DNA of 64,000 nt from CAVVSQ01 sp963848825 (GTDB lineage: Bacteria; Planctomycetota; Planctomycetia; Gemmatales; Gemmataceae), in assembly GCA_963848825.1 (NCBI GenBank), contig CAWKFA010000015.1:124001-188000 (forward strand). Direction: 5' to 3'. Below are positions 36,433 to 45,063 of the stretch, piece by piece. Made by a program: the position numbers and the translations under genes. The notes beneath the pieces are model-generated. The model ran no database searches and was not told the DNA's origin. It was given only the letters and a program-made list of their open reading frames with translations. The stretch's first letter is position 1, and each line of letters begins with the position of its first letter.

Positions 36433-39400
36433 ATGAGTACCGGTGAAGCCAACTACGATCGCATTAACGACTATGGGGCCGTGCGCATCAGCCTCGCAAG
36501 CCCACACGACATTCGTAGCTGGTCCTTCGGCGAGGTCAAAAAGCCGGAAACCATCAATTACCGTACCTACCGGCCCGAGAAAGATGGTCTCTTCTGCGAA
36601 CGTATCTTCGGCCCGGAAAAGGACTGGGAATGCGCTTGCGGCAAGTACCGCGGCATGAAGTACAAGGGCATGATCTGCGACCGTTGCGGGGTCAAGGTGA
36701 CGCATAGCCGCGTGCGCCGCAAGCGCATGGGCCACATCGAGCTGGCGGCGCCGGTGGTGCATATCTGGTTTTTCAAGGCCATGCCCAGCCGACTGGGCAC
36801 TTTGCTCGACATGAAGACGAGCAGCCTGGAAAAGATCATCTATTTTCAGGACTACGTGATTGTCGATCCCGGCGAAACCGCCCTCAAGGAACGCCAGCTC
36901 CTCACCGAGGACGACTATCGCAAGGCTCGCGAGAGTTATGGCGACACCTTCGAAGCCGGCATGGGTGCCGAGGCCGTCAAGAAGCTGCTCGAGAAGCTCG
37001 ACCTGGTCGATCTCTCACGGCAACTGCGCGACGAGCTGCACCTTCTGAACCAGAAGGAAAAGCCCTCGAAACAAAAGCAACGCGACCTGGTCAAACGGCT
37101 CAAGGTGGTCGAGGCGCTGCGGGATAGCGGCCTGGGCGGGCCCCAGAACAAGCCCGAATGGATGGTGCTCGAGTGCATTCCGGTCATTCCGCCGGATCTG
37201 CGGCCGCTCGTTCTGCTGGATTCGGGCAATTTCGCCACCAGCGACCTCAACGATTTGTATCGCCGCATCATCAATCGCAACAACCGCCTCAAAAAGCTGG
37301 TCGACCTCAATGCGCCCGAGGTCATCATTCGCAACGAAAAACGCATGCTGCAGCAGTCGGTCGATGCGCTTTTCGACAACAACCGCTGCAAGCGCCCGGT
37401 CCTGGGCTCCAGCAATCGCCCGCTCAAGTCGCTCACCGACATGATCAAGGGCAAACAGGGCCGCTTCCGCGAAAATCTGCTCGGCAAACGCGTCGATTAC
37501 TCGGCGCGGTCGGTCATCGTCGTCGGGCCCGAGCTGCATCTGCACCAGTGCGGCCTACCGAAAAAGATCGCGCTCGAATTGTTCCAGCCCTTCATCATTC
37601 GCCGTCTCAAGGAGCTGGGCCACGCCGATACCATCAAGTCGGCCAAGAAAATGCTCGAACGCAAGGCCGACGAGGTTTGGGACATCCTGGAAGAGGTCAT
37701 CAAGAACCACCCGGTGATGCTCAATCGGGCCCCGACCTTGCACCGCATGGGCATCCAGGCTTTTGAACCGGTGCTGATCGAAGGCAACGCCATTCGTATC
37801 CATCCGCTGGTTTGCAAGGGCTTCAACGCCGACTTCGACGGCGATCAAATGGCGGTCCATCTGCCGCTTTCTATCGAAGCCCAGGTGGAAGCCACCGTGC
37901 TGATGATGTCCACCAACAACATTTTCAGCCCCGCCAATGGTCAGCCCATCATCACGCCCAGCCAGGACATCGTGATGGGTTGTTACTATTTGACCGCGGA
38001 CCCGCTGGTCAACTTCATCACCCCCGCGGGCGTCAAGGACGAGCGCATCAAACATTACCAGGACAACCTCCCCGAAAATCTCAAGGGCGAGGGGATGACC
38101 TTTACCGATCCCAACGAAGTCTTCACGGCTTTCGCCGCCAAGAAGGTCGGCGTCCACGCCCGCGTCCGCGTACGGCTACCCATCGAGAAAAAGTTCATCA
38201 CCGAAGTGCCGGTCGACAAGGACAAGGTGCGCGTCGAGGAGCTGCCGCGCAATCCCAATGGCCTGGTGAATACCACGGTGGGCCGGGTGATCTTCAACGA
38301 CATTCTGGAACCGGAGATGGCGTTTTACGACCTCGCCCTTTCCAGCAAGCACCTGAGCCGAATCATCGCGGACTGCTACCAGCTCATGGGTCGTCGCAAC
38401 ACGATCGAATTGCTCGACCGCATGAAGGAAACGGGCTTCCATGAATCCACGCGCAGCGGCCTCTCCTTCTCCACCGACGACCTGCGCACGCCGCCGGACA
38501 AGGAACTGATCATCCGCGAGACCGAAAAGGAAGTCGACAAGGTACAGAAGCAATACCAGCGCGGCATCATCACCGACCTGGAACGTTACAACAAGGTCAT
38601 CGATTTCTGGACCGATGCCCGTGACAAGATCACCCGCCAGATGATGCACGATCTCAAACATGACGTGCGCGGCGGCACGCCGTACCTCAATCCGATTTAC
38701 CTGATGGCCCACTCCGGTGCCCGCGGCGGCGTCGAGCAGATCCGGCAGTTGGCGGGCATGCGCGGCCTCATGGCCAAGCCGTCCGGCCAGATCATCGAAA
38801 CGCCCATCAAGGCCAACTTCCGCGAGGGCCTGAGCGTTCTTGAATACTTCAGCTCGACGCACGGTGCCCGCAAGGGCCTGGCCGATACCGCCCTCAAGAC
38901 CGCCGACTCCGGCTACCTGACCCGCAAACTGGCCGACGTCGCCCAGAATGTCGTCATCACCTGCCACGATTGCGAAACGCCCACGGGCATCACCAAGGGC
39001 GCCATCTACAAAGGTGAGGAAATCGAACGGCCTTTCAGCGAATCCGTCCGCGGCCGCGTCTCGCGCACGAGCATTACCTCGATCACCGGCGAGGTGGTCG
39101 TCAAGGAAAACGAGATGCTCACCTGGGAACAGGCCCGCAAGATCGAGCAGATGGGGCTGGACAAGATCCTCGTGCGCAGCCCGATGACCTGCCAGGCCGC
39201 ACTGGGCGTTTGCCGTCTCTGCTATGGCATGGACCTGGCAACCGGCAATCTCGTCGAGGAAGGCATGGCGGTGGGGATCATCGCCGCCCAATCGATCGGC
39301 GAGCCTGGCACGCAGTTGACGATGCGCACGTTCCACATCGGCGGCACCGTCAAACGCATCGTCGTCGATAGCGAACAAAAGGCCAAGCGCGCCGGTACGA

Positions 39401-40806
39401 TCAAGTTTATCCGCATCACCGCGGTCACCAACGATCAGAATCAATCGGTGGCCTTGACGCGCAACGGACAGCTCCTGATCCTCGGGCCCAAGGAACGGGT
39501 CATCGAAGAATACTCCATCCCCAACGGTGCCGACCTGTTCGTCAAGGAAGGCCAGACCGTTCAGCCCGGCCAGCTACTGTGCAAGTGGGATCCTCATCGT
39601 ATTCCGATTCTTGCCGAACGCGGCGGCCGTATCCGTTTCGACGACATCGTCGAGGGGGAGACGCTGCGTAAGGAAAAGGACACCCACCTGGGTACCGAAC
39701 GCTGGGTCATCGCCGAACACAAGGGCGATTTGCATCCGCAGATCGTCATCGTGGACGAGCGGGGCCAAAGCCTCGAAGTCCATTACATTCCCGAAAAGGC
39801 CCATCTCGAGGTGCGCGACAATCAACAGGTCGCCGCCGGCAGCTTGCTCGCCAAGACGCCGCGCGAGGTCGAAGGCACGCAGGACATCACCGGCGGTTTG
39901 CCGCGCGTCACGGAAATCTTCGAAGCCCGCCGACCCCGCGAGCCCGCCGTCATGGCCGAAATCGCCGGCCGGGTCCGCCTCGGCGAAAAGCGCAAGGGCA
40001 AACGCTCGATCATCGTCGAGGAAGTCGATGAAAACGGCAAGCCGACCGGCAACGAGCGGGAACACCTGGTGCCGCACGGTAAACATTTGCGCGTCCATAC
40101 GGGCGATTATGTCAAGGAAGGCGATCCGCTGGTCGATGGCCCGCTGGTGCCGCATGACATCCTGCGTATCAGCGGCATCGAGGCGGTGCAGGGTTATCTC
40201 GTCCGCGAAGTCCAGAGCGTCTACCGCAGCCAGCGCGTGGACATCGACGACAAGCACATCGAGATCATCATCTCGCAAATGCTGCGGAAGGTGAAAATCG
40301 AATCGATGGGCGATACGGGCCTGTTGCCTGGCTCGGTAATCGACAAGTTCGGCTTCCGCGAAGTGAACGACCGGCTGCGCGATTGCGTGAAGATCAAGGA
40401 TTCGGGCGAAAGTAAGTTCGAGATGTCCAAAATCGTCAGCAAGGAAGCGTTCGAAGAGGTGAAAAGTTCCCTCGACGCGGAAGACAAGAAACCGCCTACT
40501 TTCACCGCGCCGACACCGGCAACATGCAGCACCCAGCTTCTTGGTATCACCAAGGCGGCCGTGCAGTCCGACAGTTTCATCTCGGCGGCGAGCTTCCAGG
40601 AGACCACCAAGGTCCTCACCGAAGCGGCGCTGGCCGGCAAGGTCGATTACCTGGTAGGCCTCAAGGAAAACGTTATCCTTGGCCACCTCGTGCCGGCCGG
40701 CACGGGCTTCCATATGCATCAGGAAGCCGAGGTCAAGATTCATCCCGATGCGCTGGACCACCTGCGCGAAGGGACCACGGCCAAGGAACCCGTGGCGACG
40801 GAATAG
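36433..40806 (+). CDS. rpoC: RNA polymerase subunit beta'
   Basis: The intact 1457-residue beta' subunit. The N-terminal zinc site CACGKYRGMKYKGMICDRCG is near residue 66. The catalytic magnesium loop FNADFDGDQMAVHLPLS is at about 464. The trigger loop and bridge helix region and the second zinc cluster (CHDC ... CQAALGVCRLCYG) follow, with a GEPGTQLTMRTFHIGG stretch after it. GGGAGG lies ahead of the ATG. It is 190 bases after rpoB in the normal order. The 187 bases after it hold a GC-rich imperfect stem followed by CTTTTTG at 40861-40867, a possible weak terminator. Confidence 0.97.
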   Translation: MSTGEANYDRINDYGAVRISLASPHDIRSWSFGEVKKPETINYRTYRPEKDGLFCERIFGPEKDWECACGKYRGMKYKGMICDRCGVKVTHSRVRRKRMGHIELAAPVVHIWFFKAMPSRLGTLLDMKTSSLEKIIYFQDYVIVDPGETALKERQLLTEDDYRKARESYGDTFEAGMGAEAVKKLLEKLDLVDLSRQLRDELHLLNQKEKPSKQKQRDLVKRLKVVEALRDSGLGGPQNKPEWMVLECIPVIPPDLRPLVLLDSGNFATSDLNDLYRRIINRNNRLKKLVDLNAPEVIIRNEKRMLQQSVDALFDNNRCKRPVLGSSNRPLKSLTDMIKGKQGRFRENLLGKRVDYSARSVIVVGPELHLHQCGLPKKIALELFQPFIIRRLKELGHADTIKSAKKMLERKADEVWDILEEVIKNHPVMLNRAPTLHRMGIQAFEPVLIEGNAIRIHPLVCKGFNADFDGDQMAVHLPLSIEAQVEATVLMMSTNNIFSPANGQPIITPSQDIVMGCYYLTADPLVNFITPAGVKDERIKHYQDNLPENLKGEGMTFTDPNEVFTAFAAKKVGVHARVRVRLPIEKKFITEVPVDKDKVRVEELPRNPNGLVNTTVGRVIFNDILEPEMAFYDLALSSKHLSRIIADCYQLMGRRNTIELLDRMKETGFHESTRSGLSFSTDDLRTPPDKELIIRETEKEVDKVQKQYQRGIITDLERYNKVIDFWTDARDKITRQMMHDLKHDVRGGTPYLNPIYLMAHSGARGGVEQIRQLAGMRGLMAKPSGQIIETPIKANFREGLSVLEYFSSTHGARKGLADTALKTADSGYLTRKLADVAQNVVITCHDCETPTGITKGAIYKGEEIERPFSESVRGRVSRTSITSITGEVVVKENEMLTWEQARKIEQMGLDKILVRSPMTCQAALGVCRLCYGMDLATGNLVEEGMAVGIIAAQSIGEPGTQLTMRTFHIGGTVKRIVVDSEQKAKRAGTIKFIRITAVTNDQNQSVALTRNGQLLILGPKERVIEEYSIPNGADLFVKEGQTVQPGQLLCKWDPHRIPILAERGGRIRFDDIVEGETLRKEKDTHLGTERWVIAEHKGDLHPQIVIVDERGQSLEVHYIPEKAHLEVRDNQQVAAGSLLAKTPREVEGTQDITGGLPRVTEIFEARRPREPAVMAEIAGRVRLGEKRKGKRSIIVEEVDENGKPTGNEREHLVPHGKHLRVHTGDYVKEGDPLVDGPLVPHDILRISGIEAVQGYLVREVQSVYRSQRVDIDDKHIEIIISQMLRKVKIESMGDTGLLPGSVIDKFGFREVNDRLRDCVKIKDSGESKFEMSKIVSKEAFEEVKSSLDAEDKKPPTFTAPTPATCSTQLLGITKAAVQSDSFISAASFQETTKVLTEAALAGKVDYLVGLKENVILGHLVPAGTGFHMHQEAEVKIHPDALDHLREGTTAKEPVATE

Positions 40807-40993
40807 AATATTGGCTCACCTGGGCCGCCGACGGCAGCACCGCTGGCGGGCCACGCGGGTCTTTTTGTCCTGCTTTCCTCTTGACCGGGCACCCCTTCGG
40901 GAATACTTTAAGGGTTTCCTGGTTAATCACGGAAGGTTGCAAGAACGCTATTCGAAAGAAATAGGCCGGACCGTTTTGTCCCTGGAGAAGTGA

Positions 40994-41368
40994 ATGCCAA
41001 CGATCAATCAGCTCGTACGCAAGCCACGCGTACAGCAATACCGCCGGCCCAAACATCCGGCCCTTGTCGGGTGCCCGCAAAAACGCGGCGTTTGCCTTCA
41101 GGTCAAAATCATGACCCCCAAGAAGCCGAACTCCGCCCTCCGGAAAGTGGCGCGCGTTCGCCTTTCCAATGGGATCGAGGTGACGGCATACATTCCTGGC
41201 GAAGGGCACAATCTTCAGGAACACTCGATCGTTCTGGTACGTGGTGGGCGCGTGCGTGATTTGCCTGGCGTCCGCTATCACATCGTTCGTGGCGTTCTCG
41301 ATTCGCAGGGCGTGGCCGACCGCAAACAAGCCCGCTCCAAATACGGCGCCAAAAGAGAAGGCTCCTAA
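40994..41368 (+). CDS. rpsL: 30S ribosomal protein S12
   Basis: S12 lies at the decoding centre of the 30S subunit. The 124-residue protein is complete: PTINQLVRKPRVQQYRRPKH at the start, TPKKPNSALRKVARVRL and GEGHNLQEHS in the middle, and the conserved LPGVRYHIVRGVLD. Lys43 of the streptomycin-contact loop is kept. Residue 88 in GGRVRDLPG is Arg, where E. coli and M. tuberculosis have Lys, a position at which Lys-to-Arg changes confer streptomycin resistance. It starts the str-type part of the block. Confidence 0.96.
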   Translation: MPTINQLVRKPRVQQYRRPKHPALVGCPQKRGVCLQVKIMTPKKPNSALRKVARVRLSNGIEVTAYIPGEGHNLQEHSIVLVRGGRVRDLPGVRYHIVRGVLDSQGVADRKQARSKYGAKREGS

Positions 41369-41465
41369 CGCCGTTACGAAGTTATCTCCTCGCTCTGGTC
41401 AATTCCGGGTTCGCTTCCGCTGGGAGCGTCGAGGCCCGCATCGTTACTCCTGGGGACCTTCGTTC

Positions 41466-41711
41466 ATGTTGGATCTTGAAGTTATTCTGGAGTTCGTGTG
41501 TTGTTCCTGTGGCGACCCAATGGGCGTGACGGTGAAATGTGCCGGCAAGTCCCTGGGGACCGGGAAAAACCCGGCTACTGCCGTCAAAGTACCGTGCCCG
41601 CTCTGCCAGGGCATCAACCAAATATTCTTCACGCCCGACGACGGGAACTTGCTTCACGTGGCGGCGGCTGATAAACCAAGGTATATGCTTCCCGTGCCGT
41701 CGAATAATTAA
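41466..41711 (+). CDS. Small zinc-ribbon-like protein between rpsL and rpsG
   Basis: The 81-residue product reads LDLEVILEFVCCSCGDPMGV near its start and has a second pair in VKVPCPLCQGINQIFFTPDD. The pairs CCSC and CPLC, about 32 residues apart, fit a single zinc ribbon. I do not recognise a family. It lies inside the rpsL-rpsG space on the same strand, 97 bases after rpsL and 83 before rpsG, and has the codon use of its neighbours, so it is probably co-transcribed with ribosomal genes. The ribosome binding site is weak (GGGGACC). It may be a lineage-specific translation or stress protein; that is inference. Confidence 0.68.
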   Translation: MLDLEVILEFVCCSCGDPMGVTVKCAGKSLGTGKNPATAVKVPCPLCQGINQIFFTPDDGNLLHVAAADKPRYMLPVPSNN

Positions 41712-41794
41712 CCGGCCCTCGAAACCGGGGACAGGGCCGCCAAGCGGTCCTAAAAGTCCCGGTCCTTCGAGGATTTTCAACCAAAGGTTCTGAC

Positions 41795-42268
41795 ATGGCT
41801 CGTAAACGTACTGCCAGCGCGGACACGCTCAAACCCGACCCGCGCTACAATTCCAAATTGGCCTCCAAGTTCGTCAACTGCCTGATGTGGCAGGGCAAAA
41901 AAGCCACGGCCATGCGCATTTTCTACGGCGCTCTGGACCAGATCCAAAAGCGCATGCCGGAAGCCAGCCCGATCGACGTGTTCACCCAGGCGGTCGAGCA
42001 TGTCAAACCGACGGTGGAAGTTCGCTCCAAGCGCGTTGGCGGTGCCACTTACCAGGTCCCCATGCAGGTGAATAAAACGCGTCAGCAAAGCCTGTCGATT
42101 CGCTGGCTCATCGGCGCCGCCCGCTCCAAGGCAGGCAGACCGATGTACCTGCGTCTGGCGGACGAATTTATGGCCGCTTATCGCCGCGAAGGCGAAGCCA
42201 TGACCAAACGAGAAAACACCATCAAGATGGCCGACTCCAACAAGGCGTTTGCGCACTTCGCGTGGTAG
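41795..42268 (+). CDS. rpsG: 30S ribosomal protein S7
   Basis: S7 starts assembly of the 30S head by binding 16S rRNA. The 157-residue protein has the usual motifs: LASKFVNCLMWQGKKATAMR, QAVEHVKPTVEVRSKRVGGA, TYQVPMQVNKTRQQSLSIRW and the C-terminal KMADSNKAFAHFAW. The frame is intact and the length normal. The downstream gene is a membrane protein, not fusA, so the str order is interrupted. Confidence 0.96.
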   Translation: MARKRTASADTLKPDPRYNSKLASKFVNCLMWQGKKATAMRIFYGALDQIQKRMPEASPIDVFTQAVEHVKPTVEVRSKRVGGATYQVPMQVNKTRQQSLSIRWLIGAARSKAGRPMYLRLADEFMAAYRREGEAMTKRENTIKMADSNKAFAHFAW

Positions 42269-42371
42269 TGGGCAGTCGCCGCGAATATTCAACAGGGCAC
42301 GAAGAACACAAGTCTTCGTGCCCTTTGCTTTTTAGAAGGGCTGGAAACCCTCTCCCCAGGAGGCGCTGCCG

Positions 42372-42878
42372 ATGAACGCCGGCGACGAAAGTTTGCTGCA
42401 CCGCCGCTGCAGGACCATGCAAATCATTGCCTTTGTCATGGTCATGGGCATTGTGACGCTGCTCGTTCTGGGGGCTTTCGTGACCGTGGGCGATAATCAG
42501 GGCGGCCGTCAGGGAAATCTGCCCATCATTTCGCTGGTAGCCGCCGGCTACCTGGCCATCGGGATTCCCTTATCCTTTATCTTGCCCAGGGTGATGGCCG
42601 CGAAAGCCATCCGCCAGGGCTTCGCCACGCCGGATTTCGGCCGGTCGGGCCTTCTCATGGTTTGGCAGAGCACGTTCCTTATCTCGCGTGCCTTGTTGGA
42701 GGGCGTGGGCATCCTCGGCGGCGTGGCTTTTCTGGTGGACGGGCACTGGCTGGGTTTGGCGGTCGCCATCGTCGTCGTGACCTTGATGCTGCTGACCTTT
42801 CCCACCCAGGAGCGGATCAAAGAATGGGTCGAAACGCGGGAAAGGGCGCTCGAGGAGATGCGCCTGAGCGGCCGCTAA
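42372..42878 (+). CDS. Four-segment membrane protein, function unknown
   Basis: The 168-residue protein has four hydrophobic segments, near residues 17-39 (IIAFVMVMGIVTLLVLGAFV), 51-71 (LPIISLVAAGYLAIGIPLSF), 100-122 and 126-145 (LGLAVAIVVVTLMLLTFP), and a basic C-terminal tail rich in Arg and Glu. AGGAGG lies seven bases before the ATG. I recognise no family. It occupies the gap between rpsG and fusA in the plus-strand block, which suggests co-transcription, but its role cannot be guessed from that. Confidence 0.75.
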   Translation: MNAGDESLLHRRCRTMQIIAFVMVMGIVTLLVLGAFVTVGDNQGGRQGNLPIISLVAAGYLAIGIPLSFILPRVMAAKAIRQGFATPDFGRSGLLMVWQSTFLISRALLEGVGILGGVAFLVDGHWLGLAVAIVVVTLMLLTFPTQERIKEWVETRERALEEMRLSGR

Positions 42879-42962
42879 AAGTTTGTGCAGGGACCGCCTG
42901 TCTCCCCGCCGCCATCCTCTTATAGAATGATAAGGTCTACTGAATTTTTCCCCGGATGACTC

Positions 42963-45063
42963 ATGGCCGCCTTCGACCTCCCCAAGCTGCGCAACATCGG
43001 CATCATCGCCCATATCGATGCCGGCAAGACCACCACGACCGAGCATGTCCTCTTCTATTCGGGCGCCAAGCATAAACTCGGCGGTGTCGATGAGGGCACT
43101 ACCGATACCGATTACGATCAAGAAGAGCAGGAACGCGGCATCACCATCTACAGTGCCTGCATTCCCTTCCGCTGGCGCGATTGCACCGTCAACCTGATCG
43201 ATACCCCCGGCCATGTCGATTTCACCGCCGAGGTCGAACGCAGCCTGCGCGTCCTTGACGGCGCCGTCGTGGTTTTCGACGCCCAGAAGGGCGTGGAGGC
43301 ACAATCCGAGACGGTTTGGCGGCAAGCCAACAAGTATCAGGTGCCGCGCCTGGTCTTCGTCAACAAGATGGATGTGGTCGGCGCCAACTTCGCCAGCGTG
43401 CTGGAGTCGATCAAGGAACGCCTCGAAGGCGTGCCCGCCCCGATCAACATTCCTATTGGCGCGGGGTCGATCAAGGACAGTCACACGCCTTTTCGCGGCA
43501 TCATCGACCTCCTGGAAATGAAGGCCCTTTTCTTCGACCCCAAGACGGAAGGCAAGACCTTCAAAACCGAGGCGATCCCGGCGGACCAGGAGGCCGAGGC
43601 ACAGCGCTGGCGCGAAAACCTTTTCGAGATCCTCACGCAGTTCGACGACAAGGACAAGATCACCAGCGCCTATCTCGAGGGCCGACCCATCGCGCCCGCG
43701 ACCCTGCGCGAAGTATTGCGCGAACAGACATTGGCCCGCCGCATTCAGCCCGTCCTGTGCGGCTCGGGCCGCGAACATGTCGGCGTGCAGCCGCTGATGG
43801 ACGCCGTCTGCTGGTACCTGCCCAGCCCCCTCGATCGGCCCCCCGTAACGGGCGTGAACCCGCAAAAGAAAGACAAGGTCGAAACGCGCAAGCCCGATCC
43901 CAAGGGCCCCTTGAGCGCCCTGGTTTTCAAGATCGTGGCCGACACCCACGGCGATCTTTTTTACCTGCGTATTTACTCCGGCACCCTCAAGGCCAATAGC
44001 CGTAACTGGAACCCTTCGCGGCAATTGAAGGAGTTCGCCAGCAAGATCTACCACGTCATGGCGGACCCGCACAATCGCGAGGACCTGCCGCAGGCGCTGG
44101 CGGGCGACATTGTCGCCATCGTCGGCCCCAAGGATTCAATCACGGGCGATACGCTTTGCGACCAGAAAGACCCGATTGTTCTCGAGCAGATCCAGTTCGC
44201 CGAGGCAGTCGTCAGCATGTCGATCGAGCCGGAATCCTCGGCCGACAAGGACAAGCTGACCGATGCGCTCAATCGCCTGAAGCGGGAGGACCCGACCTTT
44301 ACCTGGCGCGTCGATGCGGATACCGGTCAGACCTTGATGAATGGCATGGGCATTCTCCACCTGGAAGTAAAGAAACACCGCATGGAGCGCGATTTTCGCC
44401 TCAAGATTCGCGTCGGCAAGCCGCGCGTCAGCTATCGGGAAACACTGAAAAAACAGGTGCGCATCGTCGGCGAATGCGTCAAGCAGGCCGGCACTTCGGG
44501 GCTGTTCGCCAGGCTGACGGTACTGTTCGAGCCGAAGAAGCTCAATGAAGGAATTGCCGTCACCAGCAAGGTGCCGCCAGAGACCTTGCCGAACGAATTT
44601 ATTGTCGCGGCGGAGCAAGGCATTCGCGGGGCCTTGCAATCGGGCGAACTGGGCTATCCGGTCATCAATGTGGAAGCGACCATTCTCGCGGGCGAAATGC
44701 AAGAAGGTATCTCGAACGAAATTGCCTTCCAGGCGGCCGGCGCCGACGCCGTGCATCAAGCCCTGCGCGGCAACATGGTCCTCTTAGAACCCGTAATGCG
44801 CACCGAGATTGAAGTACGCGAAGAATACCTGGGCCCCGTCGCGGCCGACATGAACGCCCGCCGGGCCGAAATCATTGCCGTGCATAGCCATGGTAAACTT
44901 CGCGTGGTCGAAGCCCTGGTCCCGCTGGCCAAAATGTTCGATTATTCCGACAAGGTGCCGCAGTCTTTCCCAGGGGACGGCCAGCTGGTCCATGGAGCCT
45001 CGCTCCTACGCTCCCGTGCCCGAGGACGATGTGAATCAGATGCTCAATTCGGGTCAGTTTTAA
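42963..45063 (+). CDS. fusA: Elongation factor G, spdEFG-like (frame broken near its end)
   Basis: EF-G moves tRNA and mRNA through the ribosome using GTP, or in some paralogues recycles ribosomes. The G domain has AHIDAGKTTTT, the switch QEEQERGITIYSA, DTPGHVDF and NKMD. Domains 2 to 5 follow with the usual HLEV and RVSYRETL motifs. The long frame runs on past the end into nonsense (to 45611). Removing one C at about 44958-44960 (GTGCCGCAG to GTGCGCAG) restores RSLSQGTASWSMEPRSYAPV and a TAA at 45061-45063, for 699 residues. Planctomycetes carry the spdEFG clades in place of standard EF-G1; the text DTDYDQEEQERGITI fits those better than the E. coli type, but which of the two clades is not settled here. 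Confidence 0.93.

Noticed and set aside
38176..39444. 422-codon minus-strand frame inside rpoC (and similar frames at 35031-36452, 39574-40761, 42570-44072, 25770-27128)
   Set aside because: All are antisense to essential, well recognised genes and show Asp/Arg-rich sequence typical of such shadows.
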